This document shows, one piece after another, positions 1-9,699 of a DNA stretch of 64,000 nt (positions within the stretch are counted from its first letter, which is position 1; each line of letters starts with the position of its first letter). Source of the stretch: Pycnopodia helianthoides (Eukaryota > Echinodermata > Asteroidea > Forcipulatida > Asteriidae); NCBI GenBank assembly GCA_032158295.1, contig CM063249.1, forward strand, positions 4,851,195-4,915,194. Direction: 5' to 3'. The position numbers were made by a program, and so were the translations under genes. A model generated the notes under the pieces. That model made no database searches. It was not told where the DNA came from and saw only the letters and a program-made list of their open reading frames with translations.

Positions 1-34
1 TTGCATCAAGACTTTACGTTGCACATTACGTTTG

Positions 35-303
35 CCCGCAACCACCTTGTTTTTTTTTCTCCTCAAAACCACCCGCAACCACCTTGTCTGTTTCTCCTCA
101 AAACCACCCGCAACCACCCTGTCTGTTTCTCCTCAAAACCACCCGCAACCACCCTGTCTGTTCCTCCTCAAAACCACCCGCAACCACCCTGTCTGTTTGT
201 TCCTCCTCAAAACCACCCGCAATCACCCTGTCTGTCTGTTCCTCCTCAAAACCACCCGCAACCACCCTGTCTGTCTGTTCCTCCTCAAAACCACCCGCAA
301 TGT
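35..303. repeat. 35/39-bp minisatellite
   Basis: Seven or more head-to-tail copies of a unit built around CCTCAAAACCACCCGCAACC. Unit starts are at 61, 96, 131, 166, 205, 244 and 283. The first spacings are 35 bp and the last three are 39 bp, because the later units carry an extra 4-bp copy of the GTCT/TGTC motif. All forward frames stay open through the array because the unit lacks stops, so the long open frames here are not evidence of a gene. Confidence 0.95.
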
Positions 304-968
304 GATTGAATCGCACCAATTAGCCGTAGATAGAGCGCAATCTCAGGATGGTCTTAAAAAAAGCACATGGTCCCCATAAGAAAGAAAAAATTACAACATC
401 TACCTCCAAAGGGTTAACGGTCGGGCGTCCTATCACTAACGAATGCGACATATCGTCAAGTGCAACATAACGAGTAGTTGTTTTGTGTATGAACAGACTG
501 TATTTTAAGTACAATGTATTTCGCTCAAACTGTATAGTTAGTAATGGTGGCCTTGCTTGCTTTCACGATAAATTTGTGGGTGTTTTTACACATGGAATAC
601 TAAGATTTAAAAGGATTTTATGGAGATTTTTAGGTAAAGAAGTTGTCAACAGGTCATAGAGGAATACAATTTTATTTCCAGAGGTATGTGGTGATTTTTT
701 TTTAAACATTTTGTTAACTCTTTGTACAGAGGCAAAGTAAACTTATGCCCCCACACTAACTTCCTTTCTTTAGATGTACACAGACACATTGACCTGACAT
801 GCAGAACTCCCAACAACTCATCAATTTGAATCCCCCCCCCCATATCGCGGGAAAAAAACTAAGCGTCCGCTAATTGTTATCTAATCCCGACCCCGACGCG
901 CAGCCGCGGGGTTGTTATAAACGCTTTAATAAAGACAGGGCACCACGGAGATGTCAGTTCAATTTCAG
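304..968. other. no recognised feature
   Basis: AT-rich sequence with a run of ten C at 832-841. From about 880 it becomes richer in CpG, with a TATAAA-like stretch near 916. A possible acceptor is noted under the next entry. Nothing else is recognised. Confidence 0.5.
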
Positions 969-1037
969 AAGCCAGGTCAACTGCCATCTCCCCCAGAGAT
1001 GGTCGAGTGTGTTGCTTGTCGCGTCCAGTGTTTCGCG
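969..1037 (+). CDS. weak internal exon candidate
   Basis: A 69-nt segment between an acceptor-like TTCAATTTCAG (ending at 968) and a donor-like GTAACC (from 1038). Read in the first frame it gives 23 codons, including LPSPPEMVECVACRVQCF. The segment is richer in GC and CpG than its surroundings and its length is a multiple of three. Another frame is also open and I recognise no family. It could equally be a CpG-rich regulatory stretch. Confidence is low. Confidence 0.18.
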
Positions 1038-1161
1038 GTAACCAAAGCACCTGGTAGAGTGGCCGCTATCTCCTAGTGTCATTCAGACAGAGCAATTTAT
1101 ATCAAGAGAGTCTGAAGCACTCGACATCGGTGGGCAGCGAGCGAACGGAGAGACAGCCAGT

Positions 1162-1163
<2 letters not shown>

Positions 1164-1199
<36 letters not shown>
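1164..1199. repeat. (GA)n microsatellite
   Basis: Uninterrupted GA dinucleotide tract of about 18 units. Confidence 0.95.
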
Positions 1200-1201
<2 letters not shown>

Positions 1202-1828
1202 CACTATGAACAAGTAGAAATGGATGGGTTGTGTTCATAGTACATCCACTTTAGAGATGACTTTGAAACTATCTTGGGGTGTCAGTTTCAATGTTGTTTT
1301 TTCTGGACGGCTCGGTGGGGTCTGAAATCTGGTACTTCAAATAAATTTACGGACTACCCTGCTGGATACAGTCGGGCACGGAGAGTGTGTAACAGCAACG
1401 TGAGAAACACTTACGTCGTCCTTGCGTCGTCGGGAGTTGATTGTATTATGGTGATGAGTGCTAGAGCAAAATTTCGAGTCCTCAAACAGAGTTCATTTTA
1501 TTGTACTTCTTGGACTACGCATCAGTTGTAACAAACTCACCAGCATGAAGACCTTCAGTCACCATGGCACGTCAGCCATCTTTGAATGTCCCTCACTCAT
1601 ATCAATGGAGCCCAACCGAGTAGAATGACGAAAAAATAGTCTGTCCCCCTTTTATGACAACAATCTGTATTGATTATTACTAATGCACACGGGGAATGTG
1701 ACAATATGGTGACAGCTTTAATATAAACAGTCCATACAGCAGTTTTACAAATGTACCCTCACACCACTTTCCGAAGTCGACTTTGCATACATTGACTTTG
1801 TGACCCAAGAAGACAATAATGGACATGA
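1200..1828. other. no recognised feature
   Basis: Unique-looking AT-rich sequence. An 85-codon open frame at 1274-1531 has no splice or family support. Confidence 0.5.
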
Positions 1829-1996
1829 GCTCAATTTCACAGAGCTGCTTAAGCACAAAAAAGTAGTAAAGCACAACAATGGATAGGATAAAGTTACCGG
1901 TCAAAATACCATGTCATTTGTACCATCTGTGACCGGTATCCTGCTCATTTTTGCTTAGCGGAAAAGAGTAAAGCAATGTTTTCTGCTTTATAAGAA
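1829..1996 (+). mobile_element. GGGCCC-type MITE, 5'-truncated copy
   Basis: Matches the dispersed MITE defined best at 11812-12053 and 44478-44877. It has the left end CAATTTCACAGAGCTGCTTAAGCAC, the internal motif GTTACCGGTCAAAATACCATGTCA and a right half ending near TTTTCTGCTTTATAAG. The terminal GGGCCC is lost. Internal similarity to the other copies is clear by eye. Confidence 0.7.
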
Positions 1997-2094
1997 ACTA
2001 GGCCTTGTACACCAGAGTGAATCTGCTACATAAACAATAAAAGCATTATATATTTACTAAGTCTCCGCACGTAAATATCTACAAATAAAAGCTC

Positions 2095-2118
2095 GGGGGG
2101 GGGGGGGGGGGGGGGGGG
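2095..2118. repeat. poly(G) tract, 24 nt
   Basis: Twenty-four consecutive G. It is one of the longest of a recurring class of G/C homopolymers in this window. Confidence 0.97.
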
Positions 2119-3520
2119 TGAGCTCAACCGATAATTGAACGTGGTCGTCTTTACTCGAGGATCAGATCCTTATCTTTTGTCCCTTAACATTAGCTGTGAT
2201 CATTTCCACCTCGCCATGGATTAGGGTCATCTCATGTAAAATAGTGAGTTCTGTTTCCTTCCGCAAACATTCCAATAATGCCACAGCTGGTGTGAAAAAC
2301 TAAAAGCATTTCTAGATGGATTAACAGCTTTTTTTTGCTGACACACTGAAACACATTCACCGTCGCCTTCCCTGATACAATCATTCTCAACACATAGATT
2401 AAAGGGGTGGTGCAAAACTACATTTTTTTAGTGGAGTCCGCTCAGTCAAATTGTGAATTTTCTTGAAGTTTTCACCAAGATGGCACAAGTTCAAGATTCT
2501 TGATCATTTCTTGATTCTTTTGGGACACTGCATATAAACACTACAGAAAGAACCGAATTCATCAACTGTTAAGCACAAGCGTTTGCTGTAAAGAACAAAG
2601 CAATCTTACTTTGCAAATGTGGGTCACCGGCTAAGGAACCATGTACAATTATTAGTGTAATTGGTCCCCTCCAAAATTCTCAGTAAATTCTCAAAAAACT
2701 GCTAAGCCATACCAAGGTTTCATCATTGATATATTTTTGTTGAATGATTGTTAAACCTATAAGATGTCTTTAAAGTGAGAAAAAAAACCCTGTTGCAACT
2801 TCAACCACTGGCCCTGAGAGTGAATTAGACACCAGCCTGTGATTGAGCGATAAATCCATTCTTGTAATCTACTTGTCAATAGCATTAAGCTCCCGCTAAT
2901 CAATTTAGAATCAACACATCAATGGATTTCAGACAGTTCACTAAGCCTACTGCACCGAACAGATCAAACAGGAAGGCTAGCCCAGTGTACAGTTAACTGC
3001 CCGACAATCAATACATTGTTAAAGCCCTTTTTTTTTCACACAGCGAAAAAAATAGCCAATGTACCTTGCTACATAATTTCTACGAAGAGTGGATTGAGTG
3101 TTTGTTGTCATAGTGCATGACTGATTTCGCGAGCTTTCAAATGGCTAAAGTAAAAAACTATCGACCACTCTGTGTCATGAGAGTGCACACATCACTGGTA
3201 ACCCAACACGTGACTGATATATCAGCGAAATGGATAATAGTACCAGTGGAATCCTTATGAAAATGAACTACATGCATGGGATCGATGCATCACCCAACTT
3301 TTCACTCGGCCAGCCATATTAATTACTGCAGTGTGAATCGTATCGTAGCGCGCAAAAAAAGAAGAACAAAAGGAATCAGAATGGACGACCTCGTCCAGTC
3401 AGAGTTAAGAAATTGTAGCAGAAAAAAGCAGTGCACGAATACTTGAGTCAGCCATGTTGTGATGACACGATCAGCCGTCCAAAGTACGCTGCATGGATAC
3501 AGTAATGAATCACATGACTA
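2119..3520. other. no recognised feature
   Basis: AT-rich sequence with short poly(A/T) runs. No repeat family or exon-like segment is recognised. Confidence 0.5.
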
Positions 3521-3523
3521 TGC

Positions 3524-3600
3524 GAAAGGTCAAACGAAAAGATCGCCGAGCATGGGTCAATAAGCGAAAGGTCAACAAAAAGGTCACCGAGCATGCCCAA
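3524..3600 (+). repeat. 42-bp tandem duplication carrying AGGTCA half-sites
   Basis: Two adjacent diverged copies share GCGAAAGGTCAA and a later CGAGCATG. Nuclear-receptor-type half-sites lie at 3527 (AGGTCA), 3554 (GGGTCA), 3569 (AGGTCA) and 3581 (AGGTCA), all in one orientation. The duplication lies in a 66-codon Lys/Arg-rich open frame (3493-3693), which I do not call as a gene. Confidence 0.6.
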
Positions 3601-3859
3601 GTGTGTGAGATTTTGCGCAGGACGTCATTCAATAAACAAAGGTTCCTTGACCAATGGAAGATTTTATCACAGGTCCGAACCTCCGACATTTAGCAATGTT
3701 TGAGAAGATTCCACAAGGGACCTTGGACAGTACAAAAATTGTTGTCCCTTTCACAACAAGGTGCATTCTGTAAAATTTTGCAACCATATTAAAATTTAGC
3801 ATGTGACCCTTGCTAAATTGCTCTCATGTGAAAAGAGCTTCATAAGACTACAGACTGTT

Positions 3860-3998
3860 TATAGCCAGTCTGTCTTATACCAGTCACAGATGCTACACAT
3901 GTGAAATGGTATTTTAGCTGGTAACCTTTTTCTGGTAAGCACAATTTTGTTGTGCTTTACACGTTTTTGTGCCTAAGCAGCTCTATGAAATTGGGCCC
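3860..3998 (-). mobile_element. GGGCCC-type MITE, partial copy
   Basis: Reverse-oriented partial copy ending in GCTCTATGAAATTGGGCCC at 3998. The internal motif ATTTTAGCTGGTAACC is shared with the other copies. Confidence 0.75.
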
Positions 3999-4002
3999 AG
4001 AT

Positions 4003-5014
4003 TTTAAAAAACCAATTCAAGGCAATGCACTCTGGGAGTAAGACATTCATCTCAATGGGAATTCCCAATTTTGCAAGTCTCCTTTTCAGATGTCCTCAAA
4101 AAATCCTTAAGAGGGGAGGGGGGGTGGGGAGGGCGGTTTAATCAGTTCCAATATCAGGCGATCCCTCCCACTCGTTGTCGACAAGACATTTCCCTCTCGC
4201 CATCTAGAACTGAGTGGTGTTCAAATACATCTTCCTCACTGATTGACAGACTGTAATTAAAATCATCCCCGCAAGTATCTTGGGGGATGCCGAAAAAGAC
4301 CAATCAAACCCCACTCAATTATTACAATTTACACCTCTGGGCCGATCCCTCTTTTCCCGGGAGTGTTATCTAATTTTGTCCTTTTCCGCTCAAAACAACT
4401 GACATATCATTTCATTCCCGTGCTTAGCGTCATTGCACACACCACATTTAGCATGATGTGTGGCTAGTACTCCTATATGTACATCAGAGCCTGCTGAAAA
4501 CCTGTAAGACAGTCATCCGCCATTATATGCGATGATGAAAATCAACGAATCCAAAACTCCGTTTAATTTCACTTTCAATTTACCCGAGCGCCATTCCACG
4601 TCTCCCTCGCCCGAAAGAGCCGAAGTTGTGAAATTATCAAGTCCACTCTGTCCAAACCTTGAATACCACTGCGATGCTACAATGCACTCCAAGAATGTTA
4701 TTAAGCTTCCCACCGACTATGAGATCAGACCAAACCCGTCTCGAGTACCGCGCTGGCACTTTAATTAAAAACACCACCACCTCGTTGGGAGAAGAAGAAT
4801 GCCCCAAGAGTCGAGTGCCCCCCTCCACTTAAAGTTCTAAAGACGTCGTGTGGGTGGAAAGGGTCCTCAGCAGTCTTGCTCCCTGCAAGCATTAGTGATG
4901 ATGAATACTAGGACTAAATGGTGCCTGACTAGATTTCCCAGGCCAGACTTAGGTCCGTGTCTGAATTGATTGTTTCAGCAGGAGGTACGGCTAGATTGCT
5001 GAAATCCGAAGAAT
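4003..5014. other. no recognised feature
   Basis: Mixed-composition sequence. Open frames on both strands at 4513-4828 overlap each other and have no splice or family support. Confidence 0.45.
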
Positions 5015-5145
5015 GCCATCAGCCACAGCCGAAGGAGGCCATCAGCCACAGCCAAAGAAGGCCATCAGCCACAGCCAAAGAAGGCCATCAGCCACAGCCA
5101 AAGAAGGCCATCAGCCACAGCCGAAGAAGGCCATCAGCCACAGAA
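5015..5145. repeat. 23-bp minisatellite
   Basis: Nearly six copies of GCCATCAGCCACAGCCAAAG plus AAG, starting at 5015, 5038, 5061, 5084, 5107 and 5130. Differences are single bases. All forward frames are open through the array. Confidence 0.96.
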
Positions 5146-5159
5146 GAGCGAGGTTGAGG

Positions 5160-5450
5160 TTTTGGGTTTGTTTTTTTATTTTTCCCCAGTTTGCCTCTTA
5201 ATTCCCCCTCCCTCTTCCCCCAACCCTTCCCTTTCAACTGTGGTAGCATGGCTCTGTAGAGGTGCTGGTCACCTGTTCCATCTTGCCACTCACTGGCAAT
5301 TTGTTTTAACTTTTTAAATGTTTTTTTTTTTATATTAACCCAATTTATTTTTATATCATGGTAACTTTTGTTTATTCTATTTTCTTTTTTATTATTCCTT
5401 TTTTTTTTTTTTTTTTCTGCCCTTGATTTTCTGTTGTTTTGCCATTGAAG
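5160..5450. other. T-rich stretch
   Basis: Low-complexity T-rich and pyrimidine-rich DNA with a run of 16 or more T near 5400-5416. No gene is seen. Confidence 0.7.
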
Positions 5451-5491
5451 AAATGAATCTAATGAGTATAGATAGATGATTGCCTTTGCTT

Positions 5492-5652
5492 CAATAGATT
5501 ATCCTTCCTGATAGATTATCGTTCCCGATAGATTATCGTTCCCGATAGATTATCGTTCCCGATAGATTATCGTTCCCGATAGATTATCGTTCCCGATAGA
5601 TTATCGTTCCCGATAGATTATCGTTCCTGATAGATTATCGTTCCCGATAGAT
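5492..5652. repeat. 17-bp GATA-dyad minisatellite
   Basis: About nine tandem copies of GATAGATTATCGTTCCC. Most units contain the dyad CGATA-GAT-TATCG, so GATA sites occur on both strands in each period. Confidence 0.95.
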
Positions 5653-5915
5653 GCCATGACCTTGGGTTCTGGCTTGACACTGCGTCCAGCCTTCTCATTT
5701 TGCTATGCGGCGAAGTGATTTTACTGACCATTCATGCAAGGAATCAATCCAACTCCTGCGTGCCGCACGCGAAACGCATAGTTGTGTACTAGAACAATGA
5801 TGATCACTGCCCGTAAAAGTTGGTCGACTTTACACTGTGTGAGGTCAAGTGGAAACTATCTATTACATAACGTTCAAAAGTTTTCAAAAGAGTCTTGGGT
5901 TCCCATTTGAATTAC

Positions 5916-6311
5916 TTAAAGGAACATTACAGAATTGGTCTTTGCTAACAAAACAGTTGCTGGCAGTGTATTAGCACTTTATGTAATCCACCATATACAT
6001 AAACTGACAAATCTGTGGAAGTTTGAGATCGATCGGCCATCTGGGACACGAGAAAATAGTGAAAAATCGATTACACATTTTGCATGAAATCACATAGATT
6101 CAACAGATGAATATAACGCTCACTGAGCGATAAACTCCAATCAGAAAATTAGTTTATTAATGTCTCATCAAATATGGCATTTCAGACAGAAATATTTCAA
6201 GGGATGTTTTCTACTATCATCATCATTAGATCGTGTAAGTTTTATGTAAATCTGTGATCAAAAAGTATATTTTACAAGTTTTTTCTTACCAATTCTGTAA
6301 TATTCCTTTAA
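5916..6311 (+). mobile_element. TTAA-flanked 388-bp MITE, copy 1
   Basis: The element body 5920-6307 is bounded on both sides by TTAA (5916-5919 and 6308-6311). Its ends are inverted repeats: AGGAACATTACAGAATTGGT at the left, and the same sequence with one change inverted at the right. A second copy, colinear almost base for base, lies at 59316-59700. There is no coding capacity. TTAA flanks are the hallmark of piggyBac-superfamily targets, so a non-autonomous element of that kind is likely. Confidence 0.88.
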
Positions 6312-6422
6312 ACATTTGAAGGAAACACGAAAAAGGAATTTCAGCGGGTCCAAATGTACAAATACGTGCAATATTGACACAGTCTATTACCAGTACAGCC
6401 AATATCATTCACGATAGTCAAG

Positions 6423-6741
6423 TCACTCATGTCTAGCAATGGACTTATTGCAATAGTAGAAAAGCAAATTATTCTTCATCCGCCCATGCTTGGGTTGCGT
6501 TGGTCTTGATTTTGTAATTGCACTCCTGGGGACTTCGTCTTTTAATGAAATGACACCATGCTGAGGGGCCTCTCGCATGAGAAGACACTCTTGTCCTGCA
6601 GACTTGACCTCATGAAGAAGCACCTTAAGTTCCTCTTCAAAAGAGACCCGAGATAAAGTGACTCTCTGACATCGTCTCAAGTTTTCCAGGAAGTAACTCA
6701 AACAATGAATCAATATGGGAAAGCCTTTCAAGAAACATATG
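6423..6741 (-). CDS. candidate terminal exon, unknown product
   Basis: On the minus strand a strong acceptor (a T-run, then GGTTGCAG ending at 6742) is followed by one base and then 105 open codons to a TGA at 6425-6423. The product includes LENLRRCQRVTLSRVSFEEE and KVLLHEVKSAGQECLLMREA, with many charged residues and a Lys/Arg-rich end. It looks like a soluble helical region. The upstream exon must end with two bases of a split codon. I recognise no family. Similar-length open frames occur by chance in a window this size, so support comes mainly from the splice site and composition. Confidence 0.35.
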
Positions 6742-6960
6742 CTGCAACCAAAAAAACATTTCTTCTAAGCTGCTTAAGATTAAATGTCCTTCAATTCTCA
6801 CTAATTCTTTGAAATCATTGGATGGCCTTACAATGCAACAAATGGTTCCCAGTTGACGTCACACAGTGTTAAATCGGCCATCTCTACCGGCAAACAAACA
6901 TTTGTGTCTAAACCCGCATGCGGCACGCACGAGTTTTAATCAAATTCTTTGCATGATTGG

Positions 6961-7050
6961 TCAGGACCACCGGGCTGCATGAAAAAAAAGTCAGAACCAC
7001 CTGGCTGGGTGAAAAAAAAGTCAGAACCACCTGGCTGCATGAAAAAAAGT
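6961..7050. repeat. 30-bp tandem repeat, three copies
   Basis: Three consecutive 30-bp units of the form TCAGAACCACCTGGCTGCAT followed by GAAAAAAAAG. Confidence 0.95.
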
Positions 7051-7276
7051 TTGAACAGTTGAAACAACTCAAAGATAAAACCCAAGTTACCTGTAAAATA
7101 TACATGGCATTTATCAGGAACCGTTACTAAATTTGTACGAAGCTATGTATTGTATTTATGATCAATGTGAAGTACTAGCATTGAGCTATATTAGCACAGT
7201 TTGCAAAGACAACCTGTATGGGTGAGGGACAAGGATACATTCTTCTGAAGTCTCATCAATTATGGCTCTTTGTTCA

Positions 7277-7503
7277 ACCGATCCATTAAGCCCCACCCCC
7301 TTAACATATTGACCAATCACAGCACATGTGCATCTCTCAATTTCAACACACGCGTCATGAAGAATGCCCACTTTAAATATGTGCGCACGAATGCTTACTT
7401 GTCCAATGGGATTCTAGAGTGTCGGATTTTTGTCGGACTCTCGGTGGCGTAGCCAAGGTTGTGATCGGTCAACACGTAAGGGGGCGGAGCTTAATGGATC
7501 GGT
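7277..7503. mobile_element. foldback/MITE with ~45-bp inverted ends
   Basis: The left arm (7277-7323, beginning ACCGATCCATTAAGC) is repeated in reverse complement at 7458-7503 with a handful of mismatches. The arms include an inverted CCCCCTTA block and a GACCAATCACA block. The 130-bp middle has no open frame of note. Confidence 0.85.
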
Positions 7504-7509
7504 CTATGA

Positions 7510-7925
7510 CAAAGTGACATGAAGCCTACCAGGTCTCTTGCATCAGTTAAATTCCAGGCTAATTAATACACTTCCTATTACATACTTTGGCTACTTAAAT
7601 ATCCACAGTCTGTTTTTTTTTTATTTATTGCAACGAGGCCATTGGGGTCACAGGAGGACTTAATGGTCCAATAACGGAGCCCTGGGGTTCAATGGGCTAA
7701 TGTATGGAGCTCCATAAGTGCCACTTATGTGTATCCCAGACAATCAATCTTGCCCGGCCAACATCTTTTATCATATAAGTCGACTAACAGCGATCTCAAG
7801 AAGACTTACTGAAATTAATAAGGTGATGTTTAGTACCATCTTGGTCTTAGTAAGTCAGTCTAGGCAAGATGATTTATCAAGGGAAGTTTCCTCTTGCGGG
7901 GGATAACTTATCATGACACCCGAGG
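7510..7925. other. no recognised feature
   Basis: AT-rich sequence with a T-run near 7613. No repeat family or coding signal is recognised. Confidence 0.5.
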
Positions 7926-7927
7926 GC

Positions 7928-8078
7928 TCCATTTCACAAAGCGCTGAGATTCATCTTACAGATGAGTTGTCAATGTATCACCATAGTGAATTTGCATTGT
8001 GACATCACACTTTGCTTAGCTGTTAAGATTGATACACGACTTAAGATCATCTTAGGCTCTTTGGGAAATCAACCCCTG
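7928..8078 (+). mobile_element. short palindromic repeat family, copy 1
   Basis: The left end ATTTCACAAAGCGCTGAGAT is partly mirrored at the right end by ATCATCTTAGGCTCTTTGGG. The inner part (ACATCACACTTTGCTTAGCT, then AAGATTGATACAC) recurs at 44280-44418. Confidence 0.65.
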
Positions 8079-8079
8079 G

Positions 8080-9535
8080 ACTTCTAAGTCAACTTGGTGT
8101 GATAAATGATCTTGTTATCTGGAGAAGTGTATGGCACTCCACATTGTAGGCACCATACTAGCGTACGATTAGACTCAACAAAGTCCCTCGATCAGACATG
8201 TAACTGCGGTTAGTCAGAACACAAGGACATTTCCAACTGTGTTTTTCAATGTTCAATAGCATATGTCTGACAGACCCAAAAACAAGGAAATAGTGATCAG
8301 CGAAAAGCTGCTTCCTGCTCATGTTTGCAAATGGTACAGCTTTCCAGCCACTAATGGAGAGACAGAACGGTCGGCCACCCGTACAACATCACTTTTATTC
8401 CCTGTCTTGACACCTGACACTGTTGAACACGAAACCCCGCTGCGCCTTGCAACAGTTCACTTTAATCAATTTGAATAAAAAAAAATTACCCATAGATAGA
8501 CAGCCTGAAATTTGTGAAGATAAGTTGACTGCTCAAGCAGTCCTTCCTCAACGCTGAAACTCAATTTAATTTTTTCACAAGAATCCCGTCATTTTGACCG
8601 GTGATGTACCACGCAAAATACCAAGATCCGATTTCCAAGCGTGGACAAAAAAAAGGCAACTAACTGAGTTAGTTATTAGACGAGGAATTGATACAATGGC
8701 GAACAAGCAACTATCATCAAAGGAGGGAAGAGTGAGAAGAGAGAAGAAAGAGATACAAAACTTCCTGAAATGATACCCTGACATTCGAGCGCGGCCAAGA
8801 GAAGAAGACGAGGTGAACGGCGACATTGAAACTGTACGCTTGTGCAAACACGGTGCTTGCTGGTGTGCGCTGGAGATGGACTGAAGAGCTCCTCTCGGTT
8901 CTCTCTCGTCGAGAGGCCGGTGAGGTGGGGCATTCAATCCCTCCGTGTAAGCGCACCACAAACAAACCACGAGAATAGCTCATCATGGAGGGAAAGTTAA
9001 TACACTCTGATATCTTAAGGGATCTGTTTGAATGTTATCGTATTTGTGGGTTTATGAGCGGACACCCAAACGTCACGCAAGCTTCTCACCACCTTTAATA
9101 ATCAAGCTATTTTGGGGACTACGAAACTGAAAGTTGAAAATTTCACATTTGATACTCACAATTTTCCCTTTTAACGAAACGAAAAGGCATTTAAGCGTGT
9201 GAACAATCTGTGGAAATCTAATATTTATAAGTTTGCACAACACAGTTTGATAAAAACATTGTATTAATTGAGATTCATGACAAATTATAAAAGGATGAAA
9301 TGTTTAATACTAATAGACTGCGCAAATTTCGCGCATTTCAAAACAAGAAAAATTAGATTTTTTAAGATTAGAATTGAAACAAAGGCAATACTTTGGACGA
9401 GGATGCTCATTTTTTAGAAACCCCACTTGCCATTCATGCTCGATTTTGCTTAATTTTATTATTTGCTTATGCTTTTTTCTCAAATTTGTTAGGCATAATT
9501 TTAACTCTTTCACTTGCCGTCCGGTCGCTAGCAAC
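8080..9535. other. mostly unrecognised; CpG-richer patch
   Basis: Around 8780-8950 there is a GC/CpG-richer patch where three minus-strand frames are open at once (8575-8986). Open reading in all frames reflects composition rather than coding. The patch could be a promoter-proximal or conserved non-coding element. No other signal is seen. Confidence 0.4.
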
Positions 9536-9698
9536 CGATTTAAATCCCTGCCGAAAAATAGTTGTACATATCCTACGCCCACACAGTTTTCAGAATTGGA
9601 AAGAGGACTATAGAGGGCGCTATTGTGACAAGTTTTTTGGAGGGTCGGAATTTGCTAACATCGAGTATACAATGACTAAAATAAATGGTGCATGAACA
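9536..9698 (+). repeat. dispersed repeat, copy 1 (pair with 35056-35212)
   Basis: Shares with 35056-35212, in the same order, TTTAAATCCCTGC, AAAAATAGTTGTA, CCACACAGTTTTCAGAAT, CTATTGTGAC and AATGGTGCATGAA. This is an old interspersed repeat of unknown class. Confidence 0.8.
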
Positions 9699-9699
9699 G

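Noticed and set aside
1..379. Several long frames on both strands
   Set aside because: By-products of the 35/39-bp minisatellite.
5015..7050. Possible CRISPR-like arrays (23-bp, 17-bp, 30-bp units)
   Set aside because: Units are directly adjacent with no unique spacers, and the context is eukaryotic.
8575..8990. 131-, 89- and 85-codon minus frames
   Set aside because: Three frames open at once point to composition rather than coding.
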